Positions 1-9,061 of a stretch of 64,000 nucleotides of DNA are shown one piece after another (within the stretch, counting starts at the first letter, position 1; each line of letters begins with the position of its first letter). The stretch lies in the NCBI GenBank assembly GCA_017523725.1, contig JAFWVY010000023.1, positions 62,001-126,000 on the forward strand. Direction: 5' to 3'. Source of the stretch: Bacteroidales bacterium. GTDB lineage: Bacteria > Bacteroidota > Bacteroidia > Bacteroidales > UBA4181. The notes under the pieces are model-generated. The model ran no database searches. It was not told the DNA's origin and saw only the letters and a list, made by a program, of their open reading frames with translations. Both the position numbers and the translations under genes were made by a program.

Positions 1-537
1 GTACCACGTCAGGATTTCGTCCTTGGTATAGTTGCGTTCCAGTTTGACGGCGGTGACCCATTCGCGCAGCTTGTCGATGGTCAGCTGCCGGTACCGCTGG
101 AAGGACGAGGTGTAGCGCGTCGTGTCGCGCGGAAAGAGGTTCTTGGCCAGCTGCTGGGTGATGGTACTGCCTCCGCCTTCGCCGCTCTGCCGCATCAGCA
201 GGGTCTTGACGGCGACACGCACCAGCCCGATGCCGTCGATGCCGGCATGTTCATAGAATCGGTGGTCCTCCCGGGCGATGAGTGCCTGTATGGCGTAGGG
301 CGAGATTTCTTCGAAAGAAACGGGGTTCCGGTTTTCGATGTAGAAGGTGGCCAGCAGTTGCCCGTCTGCCGAGAATACTTCGGAAGCCTGGTTGCGCTTG
401 GGGTTTTCCAGCTCCTCAAAGGTCGGCATGAAACCCAGTCTGCCATGGGCTATGGCACTGAAGAGCAGATAGCTGCCGCCCAGTGCGAGCAACAGCAGCC
501 CCCAGCAGCACAGCACGAAAATCTTTGTCTTTGTCAT
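1..537 (-). CDS. Penicillin-binding protein 1A, class A (N-terminal part, cut by window edge)
   Basis: Bifunctional peptidoglycan glycosyltransferase/transpeptidase anchored in the inner membrane. The reading frame is open from the ATG at 537 down to base 1 (179 codons) and runs off the window. A single membrane segment lies at about residues 6-28. The GT51 glycosyltransferase domain follows with the EDHRFYEHAG motif (EDxxFxxHxG, containing the catalytic Glu) and the GGSTITQQLAKNLF motif. The transpeptidase half is outside the window. It is divergent from topA, with a -7 box at 581-588 upstream. Family assignment is secure; the exact paralogue is not. Confidence 0.93.
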   Translation of the reverse strand, partial: MTKTKIFVLCCWGLLLLALGGSYLLFSAIAHGRLGFMPTFEELENPKRNQASEVFSADGQLLATFYIENRNPVSFEEISPYAIQALIAREDHRFYEHAGIDGIGLVRVAVKTLLMRQSGEGGGSTITQQLAKNLFPRDTTRYTSSFQRYRQLTIDKLREWVTAVKLERNYTKDEILTWY

Positions 538-580
538 ATGACTGAATGGCGTCCGGTGTGTCACGCGGACGTGTGAACTG

Positions 581-588
581 CAAAAATA
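581..588 (-). promoter_or_regulatory. Bacteroidota -7 box for the PBP gene
   Basis: On the minus strand this reads TATTTTTG, a full match to TAnnTTTG, 44 bases upstream of the start codon. A clear TTTG -33 element at the usual spacing is not evident (only ATTG at 605-608). Confidence 0.6.
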
Positions 589-773
589 CAAATTTCTTGC
601 ATAGCAATGCAGTCCGGCGGGAACGGGTCGGAATTGATGCAGAAGGGCATTGAGAATAGAAGACGTGTGTGCCGTCTTGTCAGCATGTTATAAATCAGTA
701 TTTTACATATCAGATTCGGGCCGTTTTGCGAAGTTTTTTCAGGCGTCGCTCCGCTTTTCTGAATAAAAATGTA

Positions 774-781
774 TTACTTTG
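774..781 (+). promoter_or_regulatory. Possible -7 box for topA
   Basis: TTACTTTG matches TAnnTTTG except at position 2 and lies about 108 bases upstream of the preferred topA start. The position implies a leader of about 100 bases. No convincing -33 element. Confidence 0.4.
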
Positions 782-888
782 CGCCCTCCATTGGAAAGGG
801 GACGGGTGGTGTATACCAATCCCGGACCAAACGGACGGGGGAAACCGCTTCCTTTTGTCCAAATAATTCAAAGTCAGATATACAGGGG

Positions 889-3216
889 ATGAAATCGAAT
901 TTAGTCATCGTAGAGTCGCCGGCCAAGGCCAAAACCATAGAGAAATTTCTGGGGGACGGATATGAGGTAACGTCCAGTTTCGGGCACATACGCGATCTGG
1001 ACAAGAAAACCATCAGCGTGGACATCGACGACCATTTCCGTCCCCTCTACATCGTGCCGGACGACAAGAAAAGTCTGGTTTCCGAACTGAAAAAGAAAGT
1101 GACGCAGGCTGAGACGGTCTGGCTGGCTTCCGATGAGGACCGCGAGGGAGAGGCCATCGCATGGCATCTGTCGGAAGTCCTCAAATTGAAAAAGGACCAT
1201 ACGCGGCGCATTGTTTTCAACGAAATTACGAAGGATGCCATCCTGCGCGCCATTGCCGAGCCGCGCGACATCGACATCAATCTGGTCAACGCCCAGCAGG
1301 CCCGCCGTGTGCTGGACCGGCTGGTCGGTTTCGAACTGTCGCCGGTGCTCTGGAAGAAAGTGAAACCGGCGCTGTCTGCGGGCCGTGTGCAGAGCGTGGC
1401 TGTGCGTCTGCTGGTGGAGCGCGAACGCGAAATCCGGAATTTTGTCCCCACTTCATCCTACCGGGTGCTGGGACGTTTTGACGTGCCCGGGCAGAAGAAT
1501 GCCCTGACGGCCGAACTGCAGGCCCGGCTGGACACGCCCGACAAAGTCCGGGATTTCTTCATGCGCTGCCGTCCTGCGGTCTATACCGTCGGCGATATCG
1601 TGACCAAACCGTCCAGGAAATCGCCTGCGCCGCCGTTCACCACATCGACGCTGCAGCAGGAAGCTTCACGCAAGCTCGGCCTGTCGGTGTCACAGACCAT
1701 GTCAGTGGCCCAGCGGCTGTACGAGGCGGGAAAAATCACCTACATGCGTACCGATTCGGTCAATCTGTCCGACCTGGCGCTGAACATGGCCCGAAAGGTT
1801 GTGGCGTCCGAATTCGGTGAGGCGTATGTCTGCCCGCGCCGCTACAAGACCAAGACCAAGGGGGCGCAGGAAGCGCACGAAGCCATCCGGCCCACCTATC
1901 TGGACAAGCGCGAGATCAGCGGAACGGCCGTCGAAAAGAAACTTTACGACCTGATATGGAAGCGGACCGTCGCTTCGCAGATGAGCGACGCCCAGATAGA
2001 GAAAACGACGGTGAACATCCTCATTTCCTCATCGCCGGAACAATTTGCGGCATCGGGCGAGGTCGTTCGCTTCGACGGATTCTTGAAGCTTTATATCGAA
2101 TCGCACGATGACGAGCCGGAAGAGGAGACCGGCGGACTGCTGCCGCCGCTCACGGCCGGCCAGACGCTCGCTCTCGGGCACATGACGGCCACCGAGCGGT
2201 TCACGCATTCTCCGGCGCGGTACACCGAGGCCGGTTTGGTCAAGAAACTGGAGGAACTGGGCATCGGCCGTCCTTCGACCTATGCGCCGACCATTTCCAC
2301 AATCCTGCAGCGCGGCTATGTCGTAAAGGAGGACAAACCGGGCGAGACACGCATCATCCGCGTGTTGACCTTCGAGAACGGAGAAATCACGGAAACGGAG
2401 AAGAAGGAACTTTACGGATCCGAGAAAGCCAAGCTGGTGCCGAACGACATCGGTATTATCGTGAACGATTTCCTGGTGGCGCATTTCGGCGATGTGCTGG
2501 AGTACAATTTCACAGCAACGGTCGAAAAGGAATTTGACGAGATTGCGGCGGGCAACATGAAATGGGAGGACATGCTGCAGCGGTTCTACCGCTCGTTCCA
2601 CGCCAAGGTGGAGGAAACGATGGAGCATTCCGACCGTACGGTGGGCGAACGTCTGCTCGGTTATGACCCGGCAACCGGTGTGCCGCTGACGGTCAAGATG
2701 GGCAAATATGGCCCGCTGGTGCAGATGGGTTCGACTTCCGATGTGAACAAGCCGCGTTTCGCCGGGCTGCTGAAGGGCCAGCATATGGAGTCGATTACGC
2801 TGGAGGAGGCGCTGGCGTTGTTCCGGCTGCCGCGCAAACTGGGCCAGTACGAAGACAAGGAGATCACGGCGTCGGTGGGACGGTTCGGTCCCTATCTGCT
2901 GCATGGCGGCAAGTTCTATTCGCTCCGGCCTGATGTGGACAATCCGTTGGAAATTACGACGGAACGTGCAATCGAAGTCATTGAGGCCAAGCGCCTGGCC
3001 GACCAGAACAAACTCATCCGGACCTTCGAAGAAGATGCCCGGATCCAGATACTGAACGGTCGTTGGGGACCGTATATCGCTTGCGACAAGAAGAATTACA
3101 AGATTCCGAAAAAGGAGGATCCTGCCGGACTGACGCTGGAGCGTTGCCTGCAGATCATCGCCGAGGCGGATGCCAAAAGCCCCCGGACCGGCGGTAAACG
3201 TTCAAAGAAATCGTAA
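889..3216 (+). CDS. topA: DNA topoisomerase I (type IA)
   Basis: Relaxes negatively supercoiled DNA by transient cleavage of one strand. The TOPRIM domain starts at residue 6 (VIVESPAKAKTIEKF) and contains the acidic metal-binding motif DEDREGEA near residue 83. The active-site tyrosine is Y285 in YMRTDS. The C-terminus carries TOPRIM C-terminal repeat units (GRFGPYL, GRWGPYI) rather than cysteine zinc ribbons. 775 residues is normal for Bacteroidota. I chose the ATG at 889 because homologues begin just before VIVESPAKAK; an in-frame ATG at 769 would add an unrelated 40-residue extension. Its TAA overlaps the next ATG by one base (TAATG), which suggests coupling to the arginase-like gene and T9SS block. 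Confidence 0.97.
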   Translation: MKSNLVIVESPAKAKTIEKFLGDGYEVTSSFGHIRDLDKKTISVDIDDHFRPLYIVPDDKKSLVSELKKKVTQAETVWLASDEDREGEAIAWHLSEVLKLKKDHTRRIVFNEITKDAILRAIAEPRDIDINLVNAQQARRVLDRLVGFELSPVLWKKVKPALSAGRVQSVAVRLLVEREREIRNFVPTSSYRVLGRFDVPGQKNALTAELQARLDTPDKVRDFFMRCRPAVYTVGDIVTKPSRKSPAPPFTTSTLQQEASRKLGLSVSQTMSVAQRLYEAGKITYMRTDSVNLSDLALNMARKVVASEFGEAYVCPRRYKTKTKGAQEAHEAIRPTYLDKREISGTAVEKKLYDLIWKRTVASQMSDAQIEKTTVNILISSSPEQFAASGEVVRFDGFLKLYIESHDDEPEEETGGLLPPLTAGQTLALGHMTATERFTHSPARYTEAGLVKKLEELGIGRPSTYAPTISTILQRGYVVKEDKPGETRIIRVLTFENGEITETEKKELYGSEKAKLVPNDIGIIVNDFLVAHFGDVLEYNFTATVEKEFDEIAAGNMKWEDMLQRFYRSFHAKVEETMEHSDRTVGERLLGYDPATGVPLTVKMGKYGPLVQMGSTSDVNKPRFAGLLKGQHMESITLEEALALFRLPRKLGQYEDKEITASVGRFGPYLLHGGKFYSLRPDVDNPLEITTERAIEVIEAKRLADQNKLIRTFEEDARIQILNGRWGPYIACDKKNYKIPKKEDPAGLTLERCLQIIAEADAKSPRTGGKRSKKS

Positions 3217-4352
3217 TGGACCTGCTCAACCTGCTCACGCCTGTTTCACCGGCTGCCAAGCAGCATGCGACGGACGGTTCCCTGGGAGAACACATCCGGC
3301 TGTTCGGGAGCGATGCCGATGCGGCCCTTCCCGAAGGGACGGCAGTCGCCATCGTGGGGATCCCCGAAGACCGTCTCACGGGGCATCGCGGCGAAGCCAA
3401 GGCACCGGCCGGTGTACGGAAGGCCCTGTACGAACTGTCCAATCCTTTTGGTGACAAAGTGGTGACGGATCTTGGCGACCTGAAGCCGGGACATACCCTG
3501 AACGACACCTATTGTGCCGTTGACATGCTGATATCCTGGCTTCGCGACCGGGACATCGTCACGGTGCTGATCGGCGGGTCGTACGACGTGGTCTACGGGG
3601 CACTGCTGCCTGCGGTACGGCACGAGCGTTTCCTGCACTGGACTTCTGTTCATCCGCATGTTTTTCCGGAGGATTACCGGTATGCCGACAAAATCTCCCC
3701 GCTCTCACGGATGCTTTGGACCCCTGGCCAGGATCTGGAATACACGCAGGTGGGTGCCCAGCGGTATCTCGCATCCGCCGCGCAGTGGACACATGCGGAG
3801 CAGTATTACGATGTGCTCCGGCTGGGCGTGGTCCGGGAAGATCTTGAAATGGTGGAACCCTATCTGCGAGACAGCCATGTCGTGTCGCTGAGCATGACGG
3901 CAGTCCGCTATGCCGATGCGCCCGAAACTTCCTGGCTTTCGCCCAACGGTTTCATGGCTGAGGAAGCCTGCCGGCTGGCTTTTTTCGCCGGCACCAGTCC
4001 GATGTGCGGCGTGTTCAGCCTCGGCGACATGCGTCCGAAAGGCCGCCAGACACTGAACGTGACGGCCTGTGTGGCAGCCCAGTGCATCTGGCACTTCCTT
4101 TCCGGCCTGTCCCTGCGGGTCAGGGAGCATCCCTCCGAAAACGCCGCAAATTTTCAGAAATATATCGTGTCGCTGGACCAGAGCGGGCAGACGCTTCATT
4201 TCCTGAAGAGTATACTGACTGGTCGCTGGTGGATGCTTCTGCCCGGCGAAGAGGGACGTCCCCCCGCCGTGACGGCATGTTCCCAAAGCGACTACGAGCG
4301 GGCATGCAACAACGAAATGCCTTCCAGGTGGTGCAAACTGATACGGCGCTGA
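3216..4352 (+). CDS. Degenerate arginase/formimidoylglutamase-fold protein of the T9SS locus
   Basis: 378 residues with the ureohydrolase fold pattern but without the manganese site. Where arginases have GGDHS this protein has GGSYD (residues 120-124). The DAHxD position reads SVHPHVF (144-150), and the SxDxDxxDP position reads SLSMTAVRYADAPE (224-237). No signal peptide is visible, so it is probably cytoplasmic. It overlaps topA by one base and precedes porP/sprF and gldKLMN. From memory, flavobacteria have a similar 'formimidoylglutamase' next to topA and the gliding genes, with some motif acids still present. The pattern points to a conserved non-catalytic role linked to secretion or gliding (inference). 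Ureohydrolase activity is unlikely. Confidence 0.72.
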   Translation: MDLLNLLTPVSPAAKQHATDGSLGEHIRLFGSDADAALPEGTAVAIVGIPEDRLTGHRGEAKAPAGVRKALYELSNPFGDKVVTDLGDLKPGHTLNDTYCAVDMLISWLRDRDIVTVLIGGSYDVVYGALLPAVRHERFLHWTSVHPHVFPEDYRYADKISPLSRMLWTPGQDLEYTQVGAQRYLASAAQWTHAEQYYDVLRLGVVREDLEMVEPYLRDSHVVSLSMTAVRYADAPETSWLSPNGFMAEEACRLAFFAGTSPMCGVFSLGDMRPKGRQTLNVTACVAAQCIWHFLSGLSLRVREHPSENAANFQKYIVSLDQSGQTLHFLKSILTGRWWMLLPGEEGRPPAVTACSQSDYERACNNEMPSRWCKLIRR

Positions 4353-4376
4353 CGCGGCATCGAATATCGGCATGAC

Positions 4377-5318
4377 ATGAGACGATGGTTGTTCATAGGA
4401 ATCCTGCTGCTGGGGTCCGCCATAGAGGGCAGATGTCAGCAGGAATCCGACTACAGCCAGTATTTCAACCACATCATAACCTTCAATCCGGGCTATACCG
4501 GAGCATCCGGCATGGCGGATCTTTCGGCGCTGGTGCGCCGGCAGTGGAGCGGCATCAAGGGCGCACCGGAAATCATGTCCCTGCAGGCCCAGGTGCCGGT
4601 GAATCTGCGCCGGGCGCCGGGCGGTCTCGGCATCATCCTTTCCAACGATGAATATGCCTTCAACAAGAATTTGAATGTCAATTTGCTGTATGCCTACCAC
4701 ATGCGGATTGCATCGGGACAGTTGGGCATGGGTCTGGGCGTCGGCATGTTCCAACGTAAACTGGAGGCCGACTGGATTTATCCCGGATCGGCCACGGCCG
4801 GAGCGGGCGCTGACGTCGCCGTGCCGGAGCAGAACGCTTCGGATGCGACGTTCGATGCATCCTTCGGACTTTACTATGAAACCGAAAACTACTATATAGG
4901 CCTTTCTTCACTACATCTTTTCGAACCGGAGTTCGCTTACATGCAGACCGGAGAAACGCTCAAGCGTCAATACTATGTACTGTGCGGCTACAAACGCAAA
5001 ATGGGCAATCCTGCCTGGGAGTTCCTGCCCTCCGTCCTGTGGAGGACCGACGGAAAAATGTCGTTTTTTTCGGGAAATTGCCGTTTTGAGTACAATAAAA
5101 AGTTTTGGTGCGGCGTTTCATATAGGCAGCAGGATGCTGTGACCGGTCTTGTCGGCATCGAATTGTCCACCGGATTGCGCATAGGTTACGCCTATGATTT
5201 CCCGGTGAGCAAGTTGGGCGGCATCTCGGACGGCTCGCACGAATTTTCCGTGCGTTACCAGTTCCGGATCGGTCGTGAAAGGAATGTTTACAAGTACAGG
5301 AGTATCAGGTATCTATAA
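4377..5318 (+). CDS. PorP/SprF family type IX secretion outer-membrane protein
   Basis: 313 residues with an N-terminal signal peptide (cut near residue 21, after GRC). The mature start QQESDYSQYFNHIITFNPGY is typical of PorP/SprF, in which a short conserved N-terminus precedes an outer-membrane beta-barrel of alternating aromatic strands. These proteins attach to or help secrete individual T9SS cargo and link to the PorK/N ring. It lies 24 bases after the arginase-like gene and 62 bases before gldK, matching the phylum-wide gene order. No truncation is visible. Confidence 0.93.
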   Translation: MRRWLFIGILLLGSAIEGRCQQESDYSQYFNHIITFNPGYTGASGMADLSALVRRQWSGIKGAPEIMSLQAQVPVNLRRAPGGLGIILSNDEYAFNKNLNVNLLYAYHMRIASGQLGMGLGVGMFQRKLEADWIYPGSATAGAGADVAVPEQNASDATFDASFGLYYETENYYIGLSSLHLFEPEFAYMQTGETLKRQYYVLCGYKRKMGNPAWEFLPSVLWRTDGKMSFFSGNCRFEYNKKFWCGVSYRQQDAVTGLVGIELSTGLRIGYAYDFPVSKLGGISDGSHEFSVRYQFRIGRERNVYKYRSIRYL

Positions 5319-5380
5319 ACTGGTGCATCCGGACAGGCCGGCGGTTGGGACCGTTCCGGCGGTACTGAAAAAGACGAAAT

Positions 5381-6649
5381 ATGAAGAAATGGTTCTTATG
5401 GGCCCTGTTCGCCGTCCTGGCGACGGGCTGCGCCAACACCGGCAGCGGCGAGCTGGTCGGTACGGCGCGGAAACGTTACATCGAACCGTTGCCGCATGGC
5501 ATGAAACTGGTGCCCGGCGGGACGGCTGTCATCGGCAGCGACAGCGAGGACGCGGTGCTGTGGGATCCCAATTCCACCACTAAGAGTATCACGGTCAATC
5601 CCTTCTACATGGACGAGACCGAAATCACCAATGCCGAGTACCGTCAGTTCGTGATGTGGGTGAAGGATTCCATCATCCGCAGGGAACTGTTGATGGCCGG
5701 ATATGACGAGTTCATGCTCAACGCCGACGATGAACGCTCGGCCGAGACGGCGGCGCTCGACTGGAGGACGCGCATCGACATGCGCAACGAAGACATCGCC
5801 GACATGGTCCGGCAGGAGATGTACCTCCCCGAGGAAGAATGGCTTTTCGGCAAGCCCGCCCTGCGTACCGAACGCCTCGTCTTCACGTACGAGGAACTGG
5901 ACCTGAAACGCGCGGCTTCCGGCGACTACGGCAGCCGCCGCGACCTGATCAAGCGCACGTCGGTGCCGATTTATCCCGACACGCTGTGCTGGATCAAGGA
6001 CTTCGACTACATGTACAACGAACCGATCGCCTCGACCTATTTCTGGCATGAAGCCTACGACAACTATCCGGTGGTGGGCATCACCTGGGAACAGGCCCAG
6101 GCCTTCTGCGCATGGCGGACCAAACGGCTGAACGATGCGCTGGCCCGCATGGGACAGCGGCCGGTCTTCGCTTACCGTCTGCCTTCGGAATACGAATGGG
6201 AGTTTGCGGCCCGCGGCGGCCTGGACGGCGAGAAATATCCGTGGGGCAGCGAATTCGTCAAGAACAACAAGGACTGCTTCCTGGCCAACTTTAAGCCGGG
6301 GCGGGGCAACTACTCGGACGACGGGTGGGTGCTGACCTCTCAGGTGGCGCAGTTCGCCCCCAACGACTACGGGCTTTACGACATGGCCGGCAATGTGGCC
6401 GAATGGACCTGGTCGGCGTACGATGAATCGGCCTATAGCATTGTCAGCGATGTCAATCCGGAGTTCCGCCATGAAGCCGCTCCCGACGATCCTGCGCGGT
6501 TGCGCCGCAAGGTGGTGCGCGGCGGTTCCTGGAAGGATGCCGAATATTTCGTACGCGTCTCGACGCGTTCTTACGAATATCAGGACTCGTGCCGGTCGTA
6601 CATCGGTTTCCGTTGCGTCCGGGATTATCTGGGGTCTCCCCGTCGTTAG
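5381..6649 (+). CDS. gldK: GldK/PorK T9SS ring lipoprotein
   Basis: 422-residue lipoprotein with a type II signal (Cys17 in LATGCANT). The body is a formylglycine-generating-enzyme/sulfatase-modifying fold (PHGMKLVPGG near the start, PFYMDETEITNAEYRQF, RLPSEYEWEFAARGG, NDYGLYDMAGNVAEW, GGSWKD, YIGFRCV at the end). In T9SS this fold is structural: with GldN/PorN it forms the large periplasmic ring under the outer membrane. It is the first of the four consecutive gldKLMN genes. Confidence 0.96.
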   Translation: MKKWFLWALFAVLATGCANTGSGELVGTARKRYIEPLPHGMKLVPGGTAVIGSDSEDAVLWDPNSTTKSITVNPFYMDETEITNAEYRQFVMWVKDSIIRRELLMAGYDEFMLNADDERSAETAALDWRTRIDMRNEDIADMVRQEMYLPEEEWLFGKPALRTERLVFTYEELDLKRAASGDYGSRRDLIKRTSVPIYPDTLCWIKDFDYMYNEPIASTYFWHEAYDNYPVVGITWEQAQAFCAWRTKRLNDALARMGQRPVFAYRLPSEYEWEFAARGGLDGEKYPWGSEFVKNNKDCFLANFKPGRGNYSDDGWVLTSQVAQFAPNDYGLYDMAGNVAEWTWSAYDESAYSIVSDVNPEFRHEAAPDDPARLRRKVVRGGSWKDAEYFVRVSTRSYEYQDSCRSYIGFRCVRDYLGSPRR

Positions 6650-6673
6650 TGTTGCTGAAAAAAACAGATTACC

Positions 6674-7423
6674 ATGAAAAATACACGCAGTTTTTTCGAT
6701 ACGCAGAAATGGAAGAATTTTGTGGCCAAAATGTACGGCTGGGGTGCGTCGGTGGTGATTATCGGCGTGCTATTCAAGCTGATGCACTGGCCGAAAGCCG
6801 GGTATTTCCTGGTGGCCGGCCTGGGCGTCGAGGCCATCATCTTTTTTCTGTACGCCTTCGAGCGTCCCTATAAGGATTATGACTGGGAAACTGTTTTCCC
6901 GGAACTGGAAGGTGGCGAACCCCGTCAGTTCCTGACCGCCCTGTCGCCCGAAAGCGTCCGGGACGTCGCCCGTTCGGCCAATGCCGATAGCGGTAGCGGC
7001 CAGGTGCCGGATGCGGTGCTGAAACGCATTGAAAATGCCATGAGCCGCCTGGTCGAGATCGATCCTTCGACCTTCGCCAAGCTGGAACAGTCGCTGCAGC
7101 GGCTGAACAAGACCGCCGAAGGCATGGCCGACATCAGTTCGTTCGTTTCGTCCACGCAGCAGTACACGGCCGGCATGCAGGAGGCAGCCGCCACCGTGAC
7201 AAATCTCAACCAGTCGTTCCGCACGACCGCGGAGGGCCTGCAACAGTCGCTCGTCGCACTGAGTGTCTCTTATCAGGCGCTGGCGCTCAACCTGAAGAAC
7301 GAAATGTCGAAGATGGGGGTCAGCAACGATGCCTACATCGTGCAACTGGACGCACTGAACAAGAATCTGACGGCACTCAATACCGTGTATATCAACATGC
7401 TTACTGCGATGCAGGGCAAATGA
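6674..7423 (+). CDS. gldL: GldL/PorL T9SS motor membrane protein
   Basis: 249-residue inner-membrane protein with two transmembrane helices (about residues 20-37 and 42-61) joined by a short loop, then a long cytoplasmic region predicted to be helical. It includes the typical MYGWGASVVIIG and FKLMHWP segments. GldL forms the pentameric stator around a GldM dimer and harvests proton-motive force; the conserved glutamate in the second helix (GVEAIIFF) is present. It lies 24 bases after gldK and 10 before gldM. Confidence 0.96.
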   Translation: MKNTRSFFDTQKWKNFVAKMYGWGASVVIIGVLFKLMHWPKAGYFLVAGLGVEAIIFFLYAFERPYKDYDWETVFPELEGGEPRQFLTALSPESVRDVARSANADSGSGQVPDAVLKRIENAMSRLVEIDPSTFAKLEQSLQRLNKTAEGMADISSFVSSTQQYTAGMQEAAATVTNLNQSFRTTAEGLQQSLVALSVSYQALALNLKNEMSKMGVSNDAYIVQLDALNKNLTALNTVYINMLTAMQGK

Positions 7424-7433
7424 CGGAAGGGAT

Positions 7434-9050
7434 ATGGCGCGTTTGAAAGAAACGACGAGGCAGAAACTCATCAACATGATGTATTTGGTACTCACGGCCA
7501 TGTTGGCCTTGAATGTATCGAATGAAGTGTTGGACGCTTTTGTCGTAGTGGACGACGGCCTGGCCGAGACGACCCAGCGTGCGGAACAGAAGAACGGCGC
7601 AGTGTACGAGGATTTTGAACGGCAGGCGGCGCTCAATCCGGACAAGGCTGGTGCGTGGAAGGACAAGGCGGACATGGTGCATGCATCCTCCGATTCGCTG
7701 GTGGCCTACGTGCAGCGTCTGAAACAGCAGATCGTACGGCTGGCCGAAGGCCGGCGGACGCAGGCTATCCGTGCGGACGGTACGATTGACGGACGTCAGA
7801 TCAATGCCAAGGAGAACATGGACTATGCCTCGCAGATGATGATCCAGGAACGCAAGGGTGAAGAACTGCGGGAAAAAATTGACGCATACCGCGAGCAGCT
7901 CCTGTCGCTGGTCGCCGATGGCGACACCGTGCTGCAGGAGGCGCTGAACGGCTCGCTGAACACGCAGCGGGTGATGACCCGTGACGGCATGCATACGTCG
8001 TGGGAGTCGTACTACTTTGAGAATATGCCGCTGATGGCTGCGCTTGCCAACCTGTCGAAAATACAGGGAGATGTTCGCAACGCTGAATCGGATGTGCTGC
8101 AGCACCTGATGACGCAGATTGACATCGGCGCCTACAAGTTCAACAAACTCGATGCATTGGTGCTGTCGTCGTCCGACTATGTCCTGTCGGGCGAGACCTA
8201 TGAGGCGCAGGTCATCATGGCCGCGTACGATTCCACCACCTCGCCGGCGGTGTATATCGGCGACTGGCGCAGCCGCAAGCTGCCGGACGGCACGACGGAC
8301 TATGAGATGATTTCCACGCGCGACTCCATCCGCGTGCTCAATGGCAAAGGGCTCTACCGCCGGACTGCCGGTGCACCGGGGATTTACAGCTGGAAAGGCC
8401 TGGTGCAGATCCGGAACAACGACGGGACCTATACGCGGCGGCCGTTTGAGGCCAGCTACCAGGTCGGTACGCCGAACGCGGTCATATCCGCCACCAAGAT
8501 GAACGTGCTGTATGTCGGCGTGGACAATCCGGTGACGGCCACCGTTTCCGGGGTGCCGAACGAGAGCGTATCGGTGCGGATTGACAACGGCACCATTACG
8601 AAAGACGGCGCCGGAGGCTATATCGTACGGCCCGGAACAGCCGGCGAGAATGCTACCATCACCGTGTCGGCCATGGTCAACGGCGTACAGAAGACTATGG
8701 GAACCATGTTGTTCCGTGTAAAGGAGGTGCCCGACCCCGTAGCCAAGATCGGCGACAAGAAGGGCGGTACCATCGACAAGGCGACATTGGCGGCGCAGAT
8801 CGCCCTGCAGGCTGAACTGGAGTATTTCGATTTCGATATGAAATTCACTATTGTGGAGTTCAAGGTGTCCGGGCTGGTGGACGGCTTCCTGCAGGAAAAG
8901 GCTTCCTCTTCGGCGCGTCTGACCGATGAACAGAAGGCGCTCATCAACCGGTTAAGCAAGAATTCCAAAGTATATTTCGAAGATATCAAGGCGCAGGCGC
9001 CGGATGGCACTATCCGCGAACTGGCGCCCATGCAGTTTAGAATCAATTAA
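7434..9050 (+). CDS. gldM: GldM/PorM T9SS motor shaft protein
   Basis: 538 residues. The N-terminus contains one transmembrane helix (about residues 14-28, INMMYLVLTAMLALNVS), followed by a helical periplasmic domain and several immunoglobulin-like beta domains that reach toward the GldK/N ring. GldM dimers turn inside the GldL ring and transmit energy across the periplasm. The N-terminal MARLKETTRQKLINMMYLV is nearly invariant in the family. The length is normal and the frame intact. Confidence 0.97.
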   Translation: MARLKETTRQKLINMMYLVLTAMLALNVSNEVLDAFVVVDDGLAETTQRAEQKNGAVYEDFERQAALNPDKAGAWKDKADMVHASSDSLVAYVQRLKQQIVRLAEGRRTQAIRADGTIDGRQINAKENMDYASQMMIQERKGEELREKIDAYREQLLSLVADGDTVLQEALNGSLNTQRVMTRDGMHTSWESYYFENMPLMAALANLSKIQGDVRNAESDVLQHLMTQIDIGAYKFNKLDALVLSSSDYVLSGETYEAQVIMAAYDSTTSPAVYIGDWRSRKLPDGTTDYEMISTRDSIRVLNGKGLYRRTAGAPGIYSWKGLVQIRNNDGTYTRRPFEASYQVGTPNAVISATKMNVLYVGVDNPVTATVSGVPNESVSVRIDNGTITKDGAGGYIVRPGTAGENATITVSAMVNGVQKTMGTMLFRVKEVPDPVAKIGDKKGGTIDKATLAAQIALQAELEYFDFDMKFTIVEFKVSGLVDGFLQEKASSSARLTDEQKALINRLSKNSKVYFEDIKAQAPDGTIRELAPMQFRIN

Positions 9051-9061
9051 TTGTCAAATAT

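Larger units (their letters stand above)
538..888. other. Intergenic region between the PBP and topA
   Basis: This 351-base gap separates divergent genes. It holds a good minus-strand -7 box (581-588) for the PBP and a weaker plus-strand box (774-781) for topA. An ATG at 769 is in frame with topA, but the extra 40 residues do not resemble a topoisomerase N-terminus. I see no further gene, tRNA or convincing hairpin. Confidence 0.6.

Noticed and set aside
769-888. Upstream in-frame start of topA at 769
   Set aside because: Adds 40 residues unlike any topoisomerase; the ATG at 889 fits the family.
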